NCBI RefSeq assembly: GCF_022693705.1
Contig: NZ_CP094288.1
Coordinates: 176,356-240,355, forward strand
From: Infirmifilum sp. NZ
GTDB taxonomy: Archaea; Thermoproteota; Thermoprotei; Thermofilales; Thermofilaceae
Length of the DNA: 64,000 nt
Direction: 5' to 3'
Shown: piece by piece, positions 1-9,075 of the stretch
Layout of the letters: the number at the start of each line of letters is the position of its first letter
Numbering within the stretch: the stretch's first letter is position 1
Made by a program: the position numbers and the translations under genes
Notes under the pieces: generated by a model
What the model saw: only the letters and a program-made list of their open reading frames with translations
Database searches by the model: none
What the model was told of the DNA's origin: nothing

Positions 1-1
1 G

Positions 2-184
2 AAGCTGACGTTCCACCTCTTCTTCTACCTGCTCCTAGCCTCAATAACGATAGTCCTCTACCTCGCCTACAAGGGGCTATACGACTTCAAAACATTCGCG
101 GTGGCGCTTGCTCCTTGGTACCTGGCGCTAGTCCTCGTCCTGTACTCGCGGATCGTGGGCGTGGGGACGATTTTCGTGTTCTAG
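2..184 (+). CDS. C-terminal end of a membrane protein (cut by window edge)
   Basis: An open frame runs from base 2 to a TAG at 182-184 and reads as two hydrophobic helices separated by a short basic/aromatic loop (KGLYDFKTFA), ending in a hydrophobic tail. It is the last 60 residues or so of an integral membrane protein whose start lies outside the window. The stop overlaps the stop of the converging ABC ATPase gene by 3 nt, which fits a real tail-to-tail gene end. The family cannot be told from this fragment. Confidence 0.6.
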   Translation, partial: KLTFHLFFYLLLASITIVLYLAYKGLYDFKTFAVALAPWYLALVLVLYSRIVGVGTIFVF

Positions 185-1182
185 CCGTGAAGGTGGCAGG
201 CGACCAGGTGCCCTCCGCCTGCATCGGCGAACGGGGGCTCCTCTACCCTGCACCTCTGCGTCGCGAACGGGCAGCGCGGGTGTAGTCTGCAGCCGCTGGG
301 TATGTTGACGGCATTAGGAACCTCCCCCCTCAGCGTCACCTTTTCCCGGAGCCTGTGCTCAGGGAGTAGCTGCGGGACAGCGCTCAGAAGGGCCCTCGTG
401 TAGGGGTGCAAGGGCCTCCCGAAGACCTCTTCGACGCCCCCGTACTCCACGATCTTACCTAGGTACATGACCGCAACTTTGTCTGCGATGGCCCACGCGG
501 AGGAGAGGTCGTGCGTGATGTAGATGAGCGAGAGCCCTAGCTCTCCGCGGAGCTCCCTCAGCAGGGAGAGGATCTGGGCCCTAGCGGAGACGTCGATGTT
601 GGATATAGGCTCGTCGGCGATGAGGAGCTTCGGCCTCAGCACTAGGGCCCTCGCGATGGCAACTCTCTGCCTCTGGCCTCCGCTAAGCTGGTGGGGGTAC
701 CTGTCGTAGAAGTCCTCGGGGGGCACGAGGCCCACCCGCCTCAGGGCCTCGAGGACCAGATTCCTCCGCTCATCCCTGCTTCCGATCCTGTTCACGTCCA
801 GCGGGAATTTCACCTGATCCCCCACCTTCATCCTGGGGTTGAGGCTGACGCTCGGATCCTGGAAAACCATCTGCACGCTGCGCCTGAAGTGTGAGAGTTC
901 CTTGCCTCTAAGCGTGGTCACGTCATAGCCGTTGTAGACGACCCTCCCGGCCGTGGGCTCTACGAGCCCCAATATGGCTCTTGCCACAGTCGTCTTGCCT
1001 GAGCCGCTCTCACCGACGAGAGCCAGAGCCTCGCCGTCCATCACCGAGAAGCTAACGCCGTCGACTGCTCTCAGGTACTTCCTCTTCCCCGAGAGCATCT
1101 CGCCGAGCGTCCTCCTCAGGGGGTAGTAGACCTTCAGGTCCTCAACCCTCAGTAGCTCCTTACCAGAGGTGGCACGCGACAT
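181..1182 (-). CDS. dppF: Dpp/Opp-type ABC transporter ATP-binding protein (DppF-like)
   Basis: Cytoplasmic ATPase of a peptide/nickel/oligosaccharide (PepT-type) importer. Walker A (GESGSGKTT), signature (LSGGQRQRVAIARAL), Walker B (LLIADEPIS) and H-loop (YITHD) are present. The C-terminal extension typical of this family carries CRLHPRCPFATQRC; in the family these cysteines can hold an Fe-S cluster. It is the last gene of a five-gene operon (binding protein, two permeases, two ATPases) and overlaps the upstream ATPase gene. I prefer ATG at 1182 over GTG at 1191 because a GGGTGAT ribosome-binding site lies just upstream. In archaea such systems may carry sugars as well as peptides, so the substrate is open. 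Confidence 0.9.
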   Translation of the reverse strand: MSRATSGKELLRVEDLKVYYPLRRTLGEMLSGKRKYLRAVDGVSFSVMDGEALALVGESGSGKTTVARAILGLVEPTAGRVVYNGYDVTTLRGKELSHFRRSVQMVFQDPSVSLNPRMKVGDQVKFPLDVNRIGSRDERRNLVLEALRRVGLVPPEDFYDRYPHQLSGGQRQRVAIARALVLRPKLLIADEPISNIDVSARAQILSLLRELRGELGLSLIYITHDLSSAWAIADKVAVMYLGKIVEYGGVEEVFGRPLHPYTRALLSAVPQLLPEHRLREKVTLRGEVPNAVNIPSGCRLHPRCPFATQRCRVEEPPFADAGGGHLVACHLHG

Positions 1183-2107
1183 ACCTATCACCCAAGCTTT
1201 TCACAGCCGGCTCCTCCCTCCGGCACCTCTCGGAGGCGAAGGGACACCTCGGGTGGAAGCGGCAACCTGGGGGAGGGCGGTGCATGTCCGGCGGCTCACC
1301 GGGTATGGGCTTGATGTCCTTTGAGCCGCCCACTCTCGGCACAGAGCTAAGGAGGGCCCTCGTGTAGGGGTGTAGTGGCTCCCTCACCACCTCATCGACC
1401 CTGCCGGACTCCACAACCTTGCCAGCGTACATCACCGCGACGCGGTCAGCCAGCTCGGCGACGAGGCCCATGTTGTGCGTTATGAAGAGCATTGAGGTCT
1501 TGAAGGAGGATTTAATCTCCTTCAGAAGCTCCACGATCTGCGCCTCCACGAGGGCGTCTAGCGCGGTTGTTATCTCGTCGGCTATGACCAGCCGAGGCTT
1601 CAAGGCTAGAGCAAGGCCGATGGCAACTCTCTGCCTCTGCCCACCGCTCAGCTGGTGGGGGTAGTCGTTCAGCCTCTCCCTGGGGACGCCCATCCTCTCG
1701 AGTATCTCGCCGGCCGCGCGCAGGGCCTCTTCCTCGCTACCCGCGGCACCGTGCTCCGTGAACAGCTCCACGAAGTGCTCACCAATCCTCATCACCGGGT
1801 TCAGGCTGGCGTAGGGGTCCTGGAAAACCATGCTTATCACCCGCCCGCGTATCCTCCTCAGTTCCTCCTCCCTCATCCCCAGGAGGTCTATCCCGTTGAA
1901 GTACACAGAGCCGCCCTCCACCACCGCGTTCCCCGGTAGCAGGCGTATCACCGTCAGCCCCAGCGTGCTCTTACCCGAGCCGCTCTCCCCGACGATCCCC
2001 ATAACCTCCCCCTCTTCGACGCTCAGCGACACGCTGCTCAGAGCCTCCAGTCTCCCCCTGCGGGTCCTGTAGGAGACCTTTAGGTCTTTAACCTCCAGCA
2101 GGCTCAT
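1160..2107 (-). CDS. dppD: Dpp/Opp-type ABC transporter ATP-binding protein (DppD-like)
   Basis: The second ATPase of the same importer. It shows Walker A GESGSGKST near residue 40, signature LSGGQRQRVAIG, Walker B RLVIADEIT and an H-loop (FITHN), then the Opp/Dpp C-terminal region with CRFHPRCPFASERC. The full length of 315 residues is normal for OppD/DppD. The start overlaps the end of the upstream permease gene by 4 nt (ATGA type), showing translational coupling. Pairing with the neighbouring DppF-like protein gives the expected ATPase heterodimer. The transported substrate cannot be read from the sequence. Confidence 0.92.
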   Translation of the reverse strand: MSLLEVKDLKVSYRTRRGRLEALSSVSLSVEEGEVMGIVGESGSGKSTLGLTVIRLLPGNAVVEGGSVYFNGIDLLGMREEELRRIRGRVISMVFQDPYASLNPVMRIGEHFVELFTEHGAAGSEEEALRAAGEILERMGVPRERLNDYPHQLSGGQRQRVAIGLALALKPRLVIADEITTALDALVEAQIVELLKEIKSSFKTSMLFITHNMGLVAELADRVAVMYAGKVVESGRVDEVVREPLHPYTRALLSSVPRVGGSKDIKPIPGEPPDMHRPPPGCRFHPRCPFASERCRREEPAVKSLGDRYVACHLW

Positions 2108-2985
2108 GCTTCCACCCTCCTGGGGTTCAGGATCTCGTTAAGGCCTTCGCCCAGCATCAGGAAGCCTAGTACGCTTAGGATGATCATGAGGCCTGGGAAC
2201 AAGCCGATCCACCAGTAGCCTGCCAGGAAAAACTGCCTCCCCTTGTTGAGGTCAAAGCCCCAGTCGGGGGTGGGCGGCTCCACGCCTAATCCGAGGAACG
2301 TCAAGCCGGCCTCCGTTATGATCGCGTCTGCGAAGCTTATCGGCAGGAGGGAGACTATGGCGGGCAGGGTGTTTGGGAGTATGTGCTTAGTGACGATGGC
2401 GAGGGGGCCCGCGCCGGCAACTCTGGCCGCTTCGACGAATGGCGAGGACTTGAGCGAGAGGACGACGCCCCTGACCATCCGATAGTAGCTCGGAATGTAC
2501 ACGACTGCTATGGCGACGGAGATGTTCAGCACGCCAACTCCGAGCAGAGCCGCTATGGCGATTGCCAGGATAAGGCCCGGGAGAGCGTACATGCTGTCCA
2601 TGACGAGGCTGACGGCGCGGTCGAAGAGCCCGCCTATATAGCCTGCGAGCAGACCGAGCAGCACGCCGATCGCAGCGGAGATCGCCGTGGACAGGAAGGC
2701 TATCGTTAAAACGAACCTAACGCCGCCGACAACCCGCGCGAAGACGTCCCTGCCCAGCTGATCCGTCCCCATCGGGAACACGATCCTCCTCCCCTCAACC
2801 TCGAGCACGAAGCCAGGGGGCATTAGCGGCGGTACTTCCACCCTCTTCCCGTCCACGACCACGAAGCTTTCGGTCGCGTTGCCGAAGGACACGAGCGACC
2901 CCGCTACAGCAGGGGAGACGAACAGCAACGTCAGCAGGCCTCCGACTAGCAGGCTCCACTCCCCGAAGCCTCTGGGCCGCCTCAC
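2104..2985 (-). CDS. dppC: Dpp/Opp-type ABC transporter permease (DppC-like)
   Basis: Inner permease subunit with an N-terminal transmembrane helix (about residues 11-30), an extracytoplasmic stretch up to about residue 75, then five membrane helices of the binding-protein-dependent permease domain. The EAA loop that docks on the ATPase is visible around residues 185-205 (VAGAGPLAIVTKHILPN). The conserved MGTDQLGRDVFARV before helix 2 is typical of DppC/OppC. It overlaps the DppB-like gene by 1 nt and the DppD-like gene by 4 nt, so it is part of the same transcript. Confidence 0.92.
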   Translation of the reverse strand: MRRPRGFGEWSLLVGGLLTLLFVSPAVAGSLVSFGNATESFVVVDGKRVEVPPLMPPGFVLEVEGRRIVFPMGTDQLGRDVFARVVGGVRFVLTIAFLSTAISAAIGVLLGLLAGYIGGLFDRAVSLVMDSMYALPGLILAIAIAALLGVGVLNISVAIAVVYIPSYYRMVRGVVLSLKSSPFVEAARVAGAGPLAIVTKHILPNTLPAIVSLLPISFADAIITEAGLTFLGLGVEPPTPDWGFDLNKGRQFFLAGYWWIGLFPGLMIILSVLGFLMLGEGLNEILNPRRVEA

Positions 2986-4007
2986 TAGTACCTCACCCTC
3001 GGGTCAACGTAGGCGTAGGCTATGTCAACGAGCAGGCTCACTAGGGCCACTATCACGGCGTATATCGTTACCGTGCCCTGCACGATCGCGTAGTCTCTCT
3101 TCAGGATGCCCTCGTAGACGAGGAGGCCGAGACCGTCCCAGTTGAACGTGGTCTCGGTGAGCACCGCGCCACCGAGCAACGCGGCGACCTGCAGGCCCCC
3201 CATGGTGAGGAGGGGTATCATCGCGTTCCTCAACCCGTACCTCAGCACGACACCCCACTCCCTTATTCCGCGAGACCTGGCCGCCCGCACGTACTCCTGG
3301 GACATTGACTCCTCGACGGCCAGGTAGGTTACTCGCGTGAAGACGCCGGAGAGGTACAGCCCGAGGGCCAAGGCGGGGAGCGTCAAGTGAGCCAGGAAGT
3401 CGAGGATTATGTCAGGTCGGCCGGCCAGAATCGAGTCCACAACGACGAAACCGGTTCTGTAGGGCAGGGAGTCGAGGGCTAAAAGGTTTATGGGTGAGAG
3501 CCTCCCCGTGGTCGGTAGCCCTAAGCCCTTAGAGGCTGTGAGCTGGAGCAGCATGCCGATGTAGAAGACCGGTATCGAGTACACGATCGACGAGTAGACT
3601 CTCACGAGGGTCTTCACAGACGCCGAGGGGTACCTTGCCGTCAGCACGCCTAGCGCAACGCCGATCGCCACGGCGACAACCGTGGAGGCGACTGCGAGCT
3701 CCACTGTCGCAGGGAAACGGGTCGCGATCAGGTACGAGACGGGTATCCGCTCGAGCGCCGTGTAGCCCAAGTCAAACCGAACGAAAACCGAGTAGATGTA
3801 GTCGACGTACTGCTGGTAGAGGGGCTTGTTCAAGCCCAGCTCCGCCCTACGCCTCGCTAGCACATCCTCAGGTATGTTCTTGCCCTCCAGCATCGTGACA
3901 GGGTCTCCTGGGAGGACGCGCATCAGCACGAAGACTATGGAGAGGAGGATGAGAACCATAACAGGCGTAAGTAGTAGGCGGGAAAAAACGTACTCTTTTA
4001 GGCCCAT
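2985..4007 (-). CDS. dppB: Dpp/Opp-type ABC transporter permease (DppB-like)
   Basis: Six-helix permease of the DppB/OppB family. The N-terminal helix with the RVLPGDPV motif (about residue 30) and the ARSRGIREWGVVLRYGLRNA EAA region (about residues 240-260) are diagnostic. At 340 residues it is full length. It starts 17 nt after the binding-protein gene and runs directly into the DppC-like gene, so the order A-B-C-D-F is conserved. It acts in the cytoplasmic membrane with DppC as the translocation pore. Confidence 0.92.
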   Translation of the reverse strand: MGLKEYVFSRLLLTPVMVLILLSIVFVLMRVLPGDPVTMLEGKNIPEDVLARRRAELGLNKPLYQQYVDYIYSVFVRFDLGYTALERIPVSYLIATRFPATVELAVASTVVAVAIGVALGVLTARYPSASVKTLVRVYSSIVYSIPVFYIGMLLQLTASKGLGLPTTGRLSPINLLALDSLPYRTGFVVVDSILAGRPDIILDFLAHLTLPALALGLYLSGVFTRVTYLAVEESMSQEYVRAARSRGIREWGVVLRYGLRNAMIPLLTMGGLQVAALLGGAVLTETTFNWDGLGLLVYEGILKRDYAIVQGTVTIYAVIVALVSLLVDIAYAYVDPRVRY

Positions 4008-4024
4008 TTAGCTGCACCGAAGCT

Positions 4025-5635
4025 CTAGCCCTGCACCTCGGCGTAGATAAGCCAGTAGCGGAATATCTGCGAGTAGTCGAGGACGATCCCCTCGACGTTC
4101 TTCTGCGCGACCGCGAACTGCCCCTCCTGCCACAGCGGTATTATCGGGGCGTCCTCGGCGGCTATGTCCTGAATCTGGGCGAGCGTCTTTATGCGCTCCT
4201 CTGTCGGCTGGAGGACCTGCTGGTCGATGAGCTGGTCGATCACCGGGTTTTTGTAGTTGACGTGGAGCCAGCCGTTCGCGCCGGAGTGGTAGAAGGGCCG
4301 GATGTAGTTGTCGGAGTCGAGGAAGTCTGGGAACCAGCCCAGGAGCCAGCACGCGATCTTCTCCTCCTTGAAGAGGCTCCTGTACGTAGCCCAGTCAGCG
4401 CTCTTGAGGTCGACTTTAATCATCCCGCTGGCCTCGAGGTTCTGCTTGATGATGGCGGCGATGTCCGGCTCGGCGGGGGTGTACCTGACTGGGGTGTACC
4501 AGAGCTCAATCCTGAGCGGGTTGGCTTCGCTGTACCCCGCCTGCGACAGGAGGTTTCGAGCGGCCTCGATGTTGGGCCTGTCACCGTACCTCTCTTTGAA
4601 CGAGTCCTTGTGGCCGAGGAAGCCTATTGGGACCATGCTGTAGAGCGGCTGCGCGAACTGCCCCATGAACACGGTGTTGACTATCTGGTTCCTGTCGATG
4701 AGGTACGCTATGGCTTGCCTCACCCTCTTGTCGTTGAAGGGCTCTTTGGCAGTGTTGAACACAAGGTACCTTATCGGCGCGATGCCCGGGCCGCTGATCA
4801 CCTGGAGCTGGCCCTTAGCCATTATGTCCTTCACGTCGGCGGGGGAGAGAGTCCTGAAGGCAATGTCGACTTCGCCGTTCTCCACGGCGAGCCTCAGGCT
4901 CTGCGCGTCCTTGTAGAACTTGATGATGATCCTTGGGGTCTTAGGCGGGTCCCCGTAGTAGTTCGGGTTAGCTACGAGCTCGATGTACTCGCCGGGTTTC
5001 CAGGCCCCGAGCTTGTAGGGGCCGATCATGTCGAGGGTGTTGGGCGGCTTCACCACCTCCATGGGCGAGGTCTTAGGGTTAACGGGGAACGCGACCCAGG
5101 TCGCGAGGAGCGACTTCACGTACGTCTCCTCGAAGGGCTGCTTGAGGTAGACTCTGATCGTGTCGTCGGAGACCGCTTCGGCCTTCTCGATCAGGTCGGC
5201 GATGAGGAAAGCGGGGTCCTGGTTCAGGGTGATCGTCCTGTTCCAGGACCAGACGACGGCCTGGGCGGTCAGCGGGGTCCCGTCCTGGAACTTTGCGTCC
5301 CGCCTGATCTTTATCTCCCACACTCTGCGGTCGGCGCTAATGGTGTAGCTCACCGCGAGCTTGTTGACCAGCCTGGCCGTGCCAGGCTCGTAGGCGAACA
5401 ACCCCTCGCCCATGTTCTGGATTATGTTGACGCCGAGGTAGTCGTACGCCTCGGCTGGGTCAAGGGTGGTTTGTATCGAGTCCGTGGTGCCGATGACCAG
5501 GACATCCTTGGGCCAGACCACGACGTCCTTGGCCTTGATTGTCGGAGCCTTAGGCATGAGCAGGTACGCGACAGCGCCGGCTATGATAACCGCTAGCACC
5601 GCTAATGCTATTATGTGCGGTGTTTTTAGCTTCAT
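4025..5635 (-). CDS. dppA: Extracellular solute-binding protein, family 5 (DppA-like)
   Basis: Substrate-capturing lipoprotein-like or membrane-anchored protein of the importer. After MKLKTP there is one strong hydrophobic helix (about residues 6-25), then the SBP_bac_5 fold with the usual motifs: a DSIQTTLDPAEAYD region, YEPGTARLVNKLA, and a DGTPLTAQAVVWSWNR segment near residue 125. There is no clear lipobox cysteine, so an N-terminal membrane anchor is more likely. ATG at 5635 is chosen; an in-frame start at 5659 is possible because two AT-rich boxes lie upstream. The gene is first in the operon, divergent from pcp. Confidence 0.9.
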   Translation of the reverse strand: MKLKTPHIIALAVLAVIIAGAVAYLLMPKAPTIKAKDVVVWPKDVLVIGTTDSIQTTLDPAEAYDYLGVNIIQNMGEGLFAYEPGTARLVNKLAVSYTISADRRVWEIKIRRDAKFQDGTPLTAQAVVWSWNRTITLNQDPAFLIADLIEKAEAVSDDTIRVYLKQPFEETYVKSLLATWVAFPVNPKTSPMEVVKPPNTLDMIGPYKLGAWKPGEYIELVANPNYYGDPPKTPRIIIKFYKDAQSLRLAVENGEVDIAFRTLSPADVKDIMAKGQLQVISGPGIAPIRYLVFNTAKEPFNDKRVRQAIAYLIDRNQIVNTVFMGQFAQPLYSMVPIGFLGHKDSFKERYGDRPNIEAARNLLSQAGYSEANPLRIELWYTPVRYTPAEPDIAAIIKQNLEASGMIKVDLKSADWATYRSLFKEEKIACWLLGWFPDFLDSDNYIRPFYHSGANGWLHVNYKNPVIDQLIDQQVLQPTEERIKTLAQIQDIAAEDAPIIPLWQEGQFAVAQKNVEGIVLDYSQIFRYWLIYAEVQG

Positions 5636-5660
5636 AACGTTGAGGGGTGTGGAATCCACC

Positions 5661-5686
5661 CTTTTTAAGGCTTTACGATTAAAAAG
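5661..5686 (-). promoter_or_regulatory. Candidate TATA boxes for the Dpp operon
   Basis: Two AT-rich boxes on the minus strand precede the binding-protein gene: CCTTAAAAAG at 5661-5670, about 28 nt before ATG 5635, and a TTTTTAAT-like box at 5678-5685, about 24 nt before the alternative start at 5659. Either would give a nearly leaderless mRNA. Which is used decides the start codon. Confidence 0.45.
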
Positions 5687-5842
5687 TGAAAAACATTCAG
5701 CGGCTTGGACATAGAAGAAGATTGACGGGAAGCACCGGGGCGGGGCACTCTAACTGGAAAAATTTGCAGTCGATAGACGAACACCTTTTTATACTACTCA
5801 CCGCGAAACGCCTAAAATCAGCTAGCCCCTGCTCAACTCTGT

Positions 5843-6460
5843 ATGAAAGTCCTCGTTACCGGCTTTGAGCCGTTCGGAGGAGACAAGGTCAACTCTTCCT
5901 GGGAGGCCGTGAAGCTCCTCCCGGACGAGGTAGGCGGAGCACCCGTGGTGAAGCAGCAGCTCCCTGTCAGCTTCAGGCGCGTCAGGGAGCTAGTCCCAAG
6001 CCTGATAGAGGAGCACAGCCCATCGCTCCTGCTCCTCACAGGGCAGGCTACAGGCATCAGCTCCTTGCATGTCGAGCGGGTTGCGATAAACGTCATGGAC
6101 GCCAGGATCGAGGACAACGACGGCTACAAGCCTGAGGACGAGCCGGTCGTGGAAGGAGCCCCCGCCGCGTACTTCGCCACCGTGCCCGTGAAGAGGGCCG
6201 TTGAAGCCATGAAGAGCGCCTCCGTCCCGGCCGCGGTCTCGAACAGCGCGGGCACGTTCGTCTGCAACGCCGCGATGTTCACAGCACTACACCATGTAGC
6301 CACGAGGGGTTTGAAGGTTATGGTGGGCTTCGTGCACGTCCCGAGCCTGCCTGAGCAGGCCTTAACTGGCAACGTTCCTTCAATGCCGCCAGCTCTGGCC
6401 GCGAGGGGGCTCGAGGCCTGCATAAGGCGGCTCATCGCCGCCTTTAGGGGCGAGAAGTAG
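5843..6460 (+). CDS. pcp: Pyroglutamyl-peptidase I (pyrrolidone-carboxylate peptidase)
   Basis: Cytoplasmic cysteine peptidase of family C15 that removes N-terminal pyroglutamate from peptides. The N-terminal TGFEPFGG motif is intact. The catalytic triad can be placed by motif: E78 in SLHVERVAIN, C141 in SNSAGTFVCN and H165 in VGFVHVPSLP. The length of 205 residues matches the family. A TATA-like box (TTTTTATACT, about 5787) lies upstream, giving a leader of about 27 nt. It is divergent from the peptide-type importer, which fits a role in finishing imported peptides. Confidence 0.96.
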   Translation: MKVLVTGFEPFGGDKVNSSWEAVKLLPDEVGGAPVVKQQLPVSFRRVRELVPSLIEEHSPSLLLLTGQATGISSLHVERVAINVMDARIEDNDGYKPEDEPVVEGAPAAYFATVPVKRAVEAMKSASVPAAVSNSAGTFVCNAAMFTALHHVATRGLKVMVGFVHVPSLPEQALTGNVPSMPPALAARGLEACIRRLIAAFRGEK

Positions 6461-6476
6461 AGGTGCGGTGCAGGGG

Positions 6477-7343
6477 TTAGTCGCTGGAGGGCTCCACGTG
6501 GATGGTTAAGTCTACGTTGCCTCCGAGCCTCTTGCTGACGTTTCTCTCAACCTGGTCGCACAGCGAGTGGGCCTCGTCGACGGAGAGCTGGGGGCTCACC
6601 TCCAGGTGCAGGTCAGCGTATATCCTGCCACCGACTGCGCGAGCCCTGAGCGAGTGAACCCCCTTCACGCCTCGAACCCTGAGGGCCTCCTCCTCGATGG
6701 CCTTGAGGACCTCCGGGGGAGGGCTGGTGTCAACAACCTGTGCTTGCAGTTCCCTTAGCGTCTCGTAAATGAAGTACGCGACGATGCCAAGGATGACGAA
6801 CGTGGCGGCTAAGTCGTAGTACGCCGAGAGCGTCGATCCGAGGGTCACGCCGGTGAGCGTGGTAACACCCTCGAGCACGTCGAGGCTCGTGTGCCTAGAC
6901 TCGGTCACCGCTATCTGGCTCCCCTTACCGTAGGCCCTCAGGAGGCTCGAGACCATGAGGTTCAGCGCAAGCGAGACGAGGGCGAAGGCTATGCCGATGG
7001 GGCCTACTCGCTCAGGCTCTCCGTGGCTGAAGCGGTCCACCGCCATGAAGCCGACGAAGCTGAAGGTCACCGCCATGAGGATGAGCACGAGTATCGAGCC
7101 GTAAGCCTCGAAGCGCGTGTGGCCGTAGGGGTGCTTCGCATCGGGGGGCTTCATGCTCCTGGTGTAGTAGCGGTAGGCGATGGCGGCGCTCGCAACGTTG
7201 AGCACGGAGTCGCTCCCGTCAGCCAGGAGAGCGGTGCTGCCTGAGACAAGGCCCCCGAGGATCTTCAGCAGACTGACCGCCGCGTTTCCAATTGAAGAGA
7301 AAATCAGTACACGCTTGACACGCCCGGCCTGCAAAGTGGACAC
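6477..7343 (-). CDS. Cation diffusion facilitator (CDF) family metal transporter
   Basis: Metal/proton antiporter of the cytoplasmic membrane (zinc, iron, manganese or cobalt class). Six membrane helices are visible. Metal-site aspartates D42 and D45 lie in helix 2 (ALLADGSDSVLN), and a second pair is in helix 5 (ESRHTSLDVLEG, a His and an Asp). The HPYGHTRFE loop is a family hallmark. The C-terminal cytoplasmic domain (from about residue 205) has the usual beta-alpha-beta metal-sensing fold. The full length is 288 residues. The exact metal cannot be assigned. Confidence 0.92.
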   Translation of the reverse strand: MSTLQAGRVKRVLIFSSIGNAAVSLLKILGGLVSGSTALLADGSDSVLNVASAAIAYRYYTRSMKPPDAKHPYGHTRFEAYGSILVLILMAVTFSFVGFMAVDRFSHGEPERVGPIGIAFALVSLALNLMVSSLLRAYGKGSQIAVTESRHTSLDVLEGVTTLTGVTLGSTLSAYYDLAATFVILGIVAYFIYETLRELQAQVVDTSPPPEVLKAIEEEALRVRGVKGVHSLRARAVGGRIYADLHLEVSPQLSVDEAHSLCDQVERNVSKRLGGNVDLTIHVEPSSD

Positions 7344-7500
7344 CTACGAGATTCTGCTTAGAGAAAATAACGGTTAAAACTTTACGCCTTAAAGACAGAT
7401 AATCCCTCTCGAGTAACCTGTTGTAGCTTGATATGCTTGGGGACTTGCATTTTCCCATGGCTAAAATGATGAATGCCGATACTAAGCGAGAATAGTGGAT

Positions 7501-9003
7501 TTATGATCCAGGACATGTGAGACCGCCATATTCTGGCGTTTTAAAATTTAACACCCGTTTGCCCCGAACCCTGCTAACTGAGAAAACCGCGGCGCTGAGG
7601 TTAACAAGGGCTAGGACTCTGAAGGCCTCACCCAAAGCCAGCGCGAGCGAGCTTCTACCTGCGGCCAGCTGCGCCTCGTCGAGCTCCGCGCCGAGCAGTA
7701 GCTTCGTTATGAGGTCGTAGGATAGCCTGCTGGAGAGGAGGAGCACGGAGATGTTGAGGCTGAGCGTCATGCCCAGGTTGAAGAGGACGTTTCTGAGGGC
7801 GGAGGCTACGCCCCTCCTTTCCTCTGGGACCGACGACATGATCGCGCTGGTGTTCGGCGACATGAAGAGCCCGTTGCCCGCTCCCAGCAAAGCGGAGCCA
7901 AGCGCCACCTGCCAGTAGGGGGTGGAGAGGCTTATGCTTGAAAGCACGAGGAGCGCAAGGCTTCCTACAAAGAGGCCTAGTATCGCGAAGCCCACGTAGC
8001 CGTACTTGTCCGAGAGCTTGCCGCTGATGAGGCTGAAGGCTAGGAATGAGAGCTCGAATGGCATCAGGAGGAGGCCCGTTTCTGACGGAGACATGCTCTT
8101 AGCGACCTCGAAGTATAGGGTCAGGAGAAGCATCACTGAGCCGAAGGCCACTGCGTTCAGGAACTGCGCGACTACGCCGCCCGTGAAGCTCCAGACCTTG
8201 AAGAGCCTAAGGTCCAGTAGCGGGTGGCTTTGCCTCAGCTCCCACAGCGTGAAGCCCGCTAGAGACGCCATGGACAGCGCGTACATGGCGTTGGCGATCT
8301 TCCGGTAGGATAGCCCGTAGCCCTCGAAGGTCAGCGCCAGCAGGATTGAGAAGGTGAAAACGGTGAATAGCGCGAAGCCGAGCCAGTCCATGCTCTTCTG
8401 CTCCCGGGGCTTGTAGATTTCCCTGAGCGTTCTCCTCCCCCAGATGACGGCTGCGACCCCTACGGGGACGTTGATCCAGAATATGAGGCGCCAGTCGAAG
8501 AGCCCTATTATCAGCCCTCCAAGCGTCAACCCGAGTATCGAGCCAAGCCTGAAGGCGAGGGAGTTCACGCTCAAGGCGAACGCTAGAGGCCCGTAAGCGG
8601 CCGCGTCGGTGACGATAGCCGCGCTGACCGTGTTGAGGATGCCGCCTCCAAGCCCCTGTACGAAGCGTGAAGCGATAAGGAGTAAGGGGTTCGGTGAGAG
8701 GCCCGACAGGAGCGACCCGACGGTGAAAACGGCGAAGCCGGCGAGGTACAGCCTTACCCGCCCGTACAGGTCCGCTAGCCTCCCGACTAGGAGCAACATG
8801 AGCGTGCTGCCGAGCATGTATGCCTGTGTGAACCAGAGGGCTTGCTCTATGTCAGCGTGCAGCGCGCCGGCAACCGCGTCGAGGCCGACCACGACTATGC
8901 GGGTATCGAGGCCGGCCATGAATGCTCCTAGGGTTGTGACCGACAGGACGGTCCAGAGGTACTTAGACGGGTCTGTGGGATGGTCCGCTGAACTCTGAGC
9001 CAT
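7501..9003 (-). CDS. MFS transporter, DHA2 (EmrB/QacA-like) drug-exporter type
   Basis: Major facilitator with about 14 predicted membrane helices over 500 residues, the DHA2 layout. The A motif between helices 2 and 3 reads GRLADLYGRVRLYLAG; the C-motif-like segment FVQGLGGGILNTVSAAIV follows in helix 5. It probably exports drugs or small metabolites by proton antiport; the substrate is unknown. ATG at 9003 is preferred, though TTG at 9018 would sit exactly 26 nt after the AT-rich box at about 9044. It is divergent from the broken marC gene, sharing an AT-rich promoter segment at 9038-9055. Confidence 0.88.
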   Translation of the reverse strand: MAQSSADHPTDPSKYLWTVLSVTTLGAFMAGLDTRIVVVGLDAVAGALHADIEQALWFTQAYMLGSTLMLLLVGRLADLYGRVRLYLAGFAVFTVGSLLSGLSPNPLLLIASRFVQGLGGGILNTVSAAIVTDAAAYGPLAFALSVNSLAFRLGSILGLTLGGLIIGLFDWRLIFWINVPVGVAAVIWGRRTLREIYKPREQKSMDWLGFALFTVFTFSILLALTFEGYGLSYRKIANAMYALSMASLAGFTLWELRQSHPLLDLRLFKVWSFTGGVVAQFLNAVAFGSVMLLLTLYFEVAKSMSPSETGLLLMPFELSFLAFSLISGKLSDKYGYVGFAILGLFVGSLALLVLSSISLSTPYWQVALGSALLGAGNGLFMSPNTSAIMSSVPEERRGVASALRNVLFNLGMTLSLNISVLLLSSRLSYDLITKLLLGAELDEAQLAAGRSSLALALGEAFRVLALVNLSAAVFSVSRVRGKRVLNFKTPEYGGLTCPGS

Positions 9004-9037
9004 GCTGATCAACGCCAAAGCCTTGGGAACCTCTACG

Positions 9038-9055
9038 TGGATAAAAATTTATTCA
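9038..9055. promoter_or_regulatory. Shared AT-rich promoter between MFS gene and truncated marC
   Basis: The stretch ATAAAAATTTATTCAAT can act as a TATA box on both strands. It lies about 26-28 nt before GTG 9076 (plus strand) and 26 nt before TTG 9018 (minus strand). Confidence 0.45.
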
Positions 9056-9075
9056 ATGAACCATAGGGAAGAAGC

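Noticed and set aside
4262-5596. Long plus-strand ORF (444 codons) opposite the solute-binding protein gene
   Set aside because: It is the antisense frame of a GC-rich gene; its composition (Val/Leu/Gly/Arg-rich, no fold pattern) is typical of such shadows, and the binding-protein family match on the other strand is clear.
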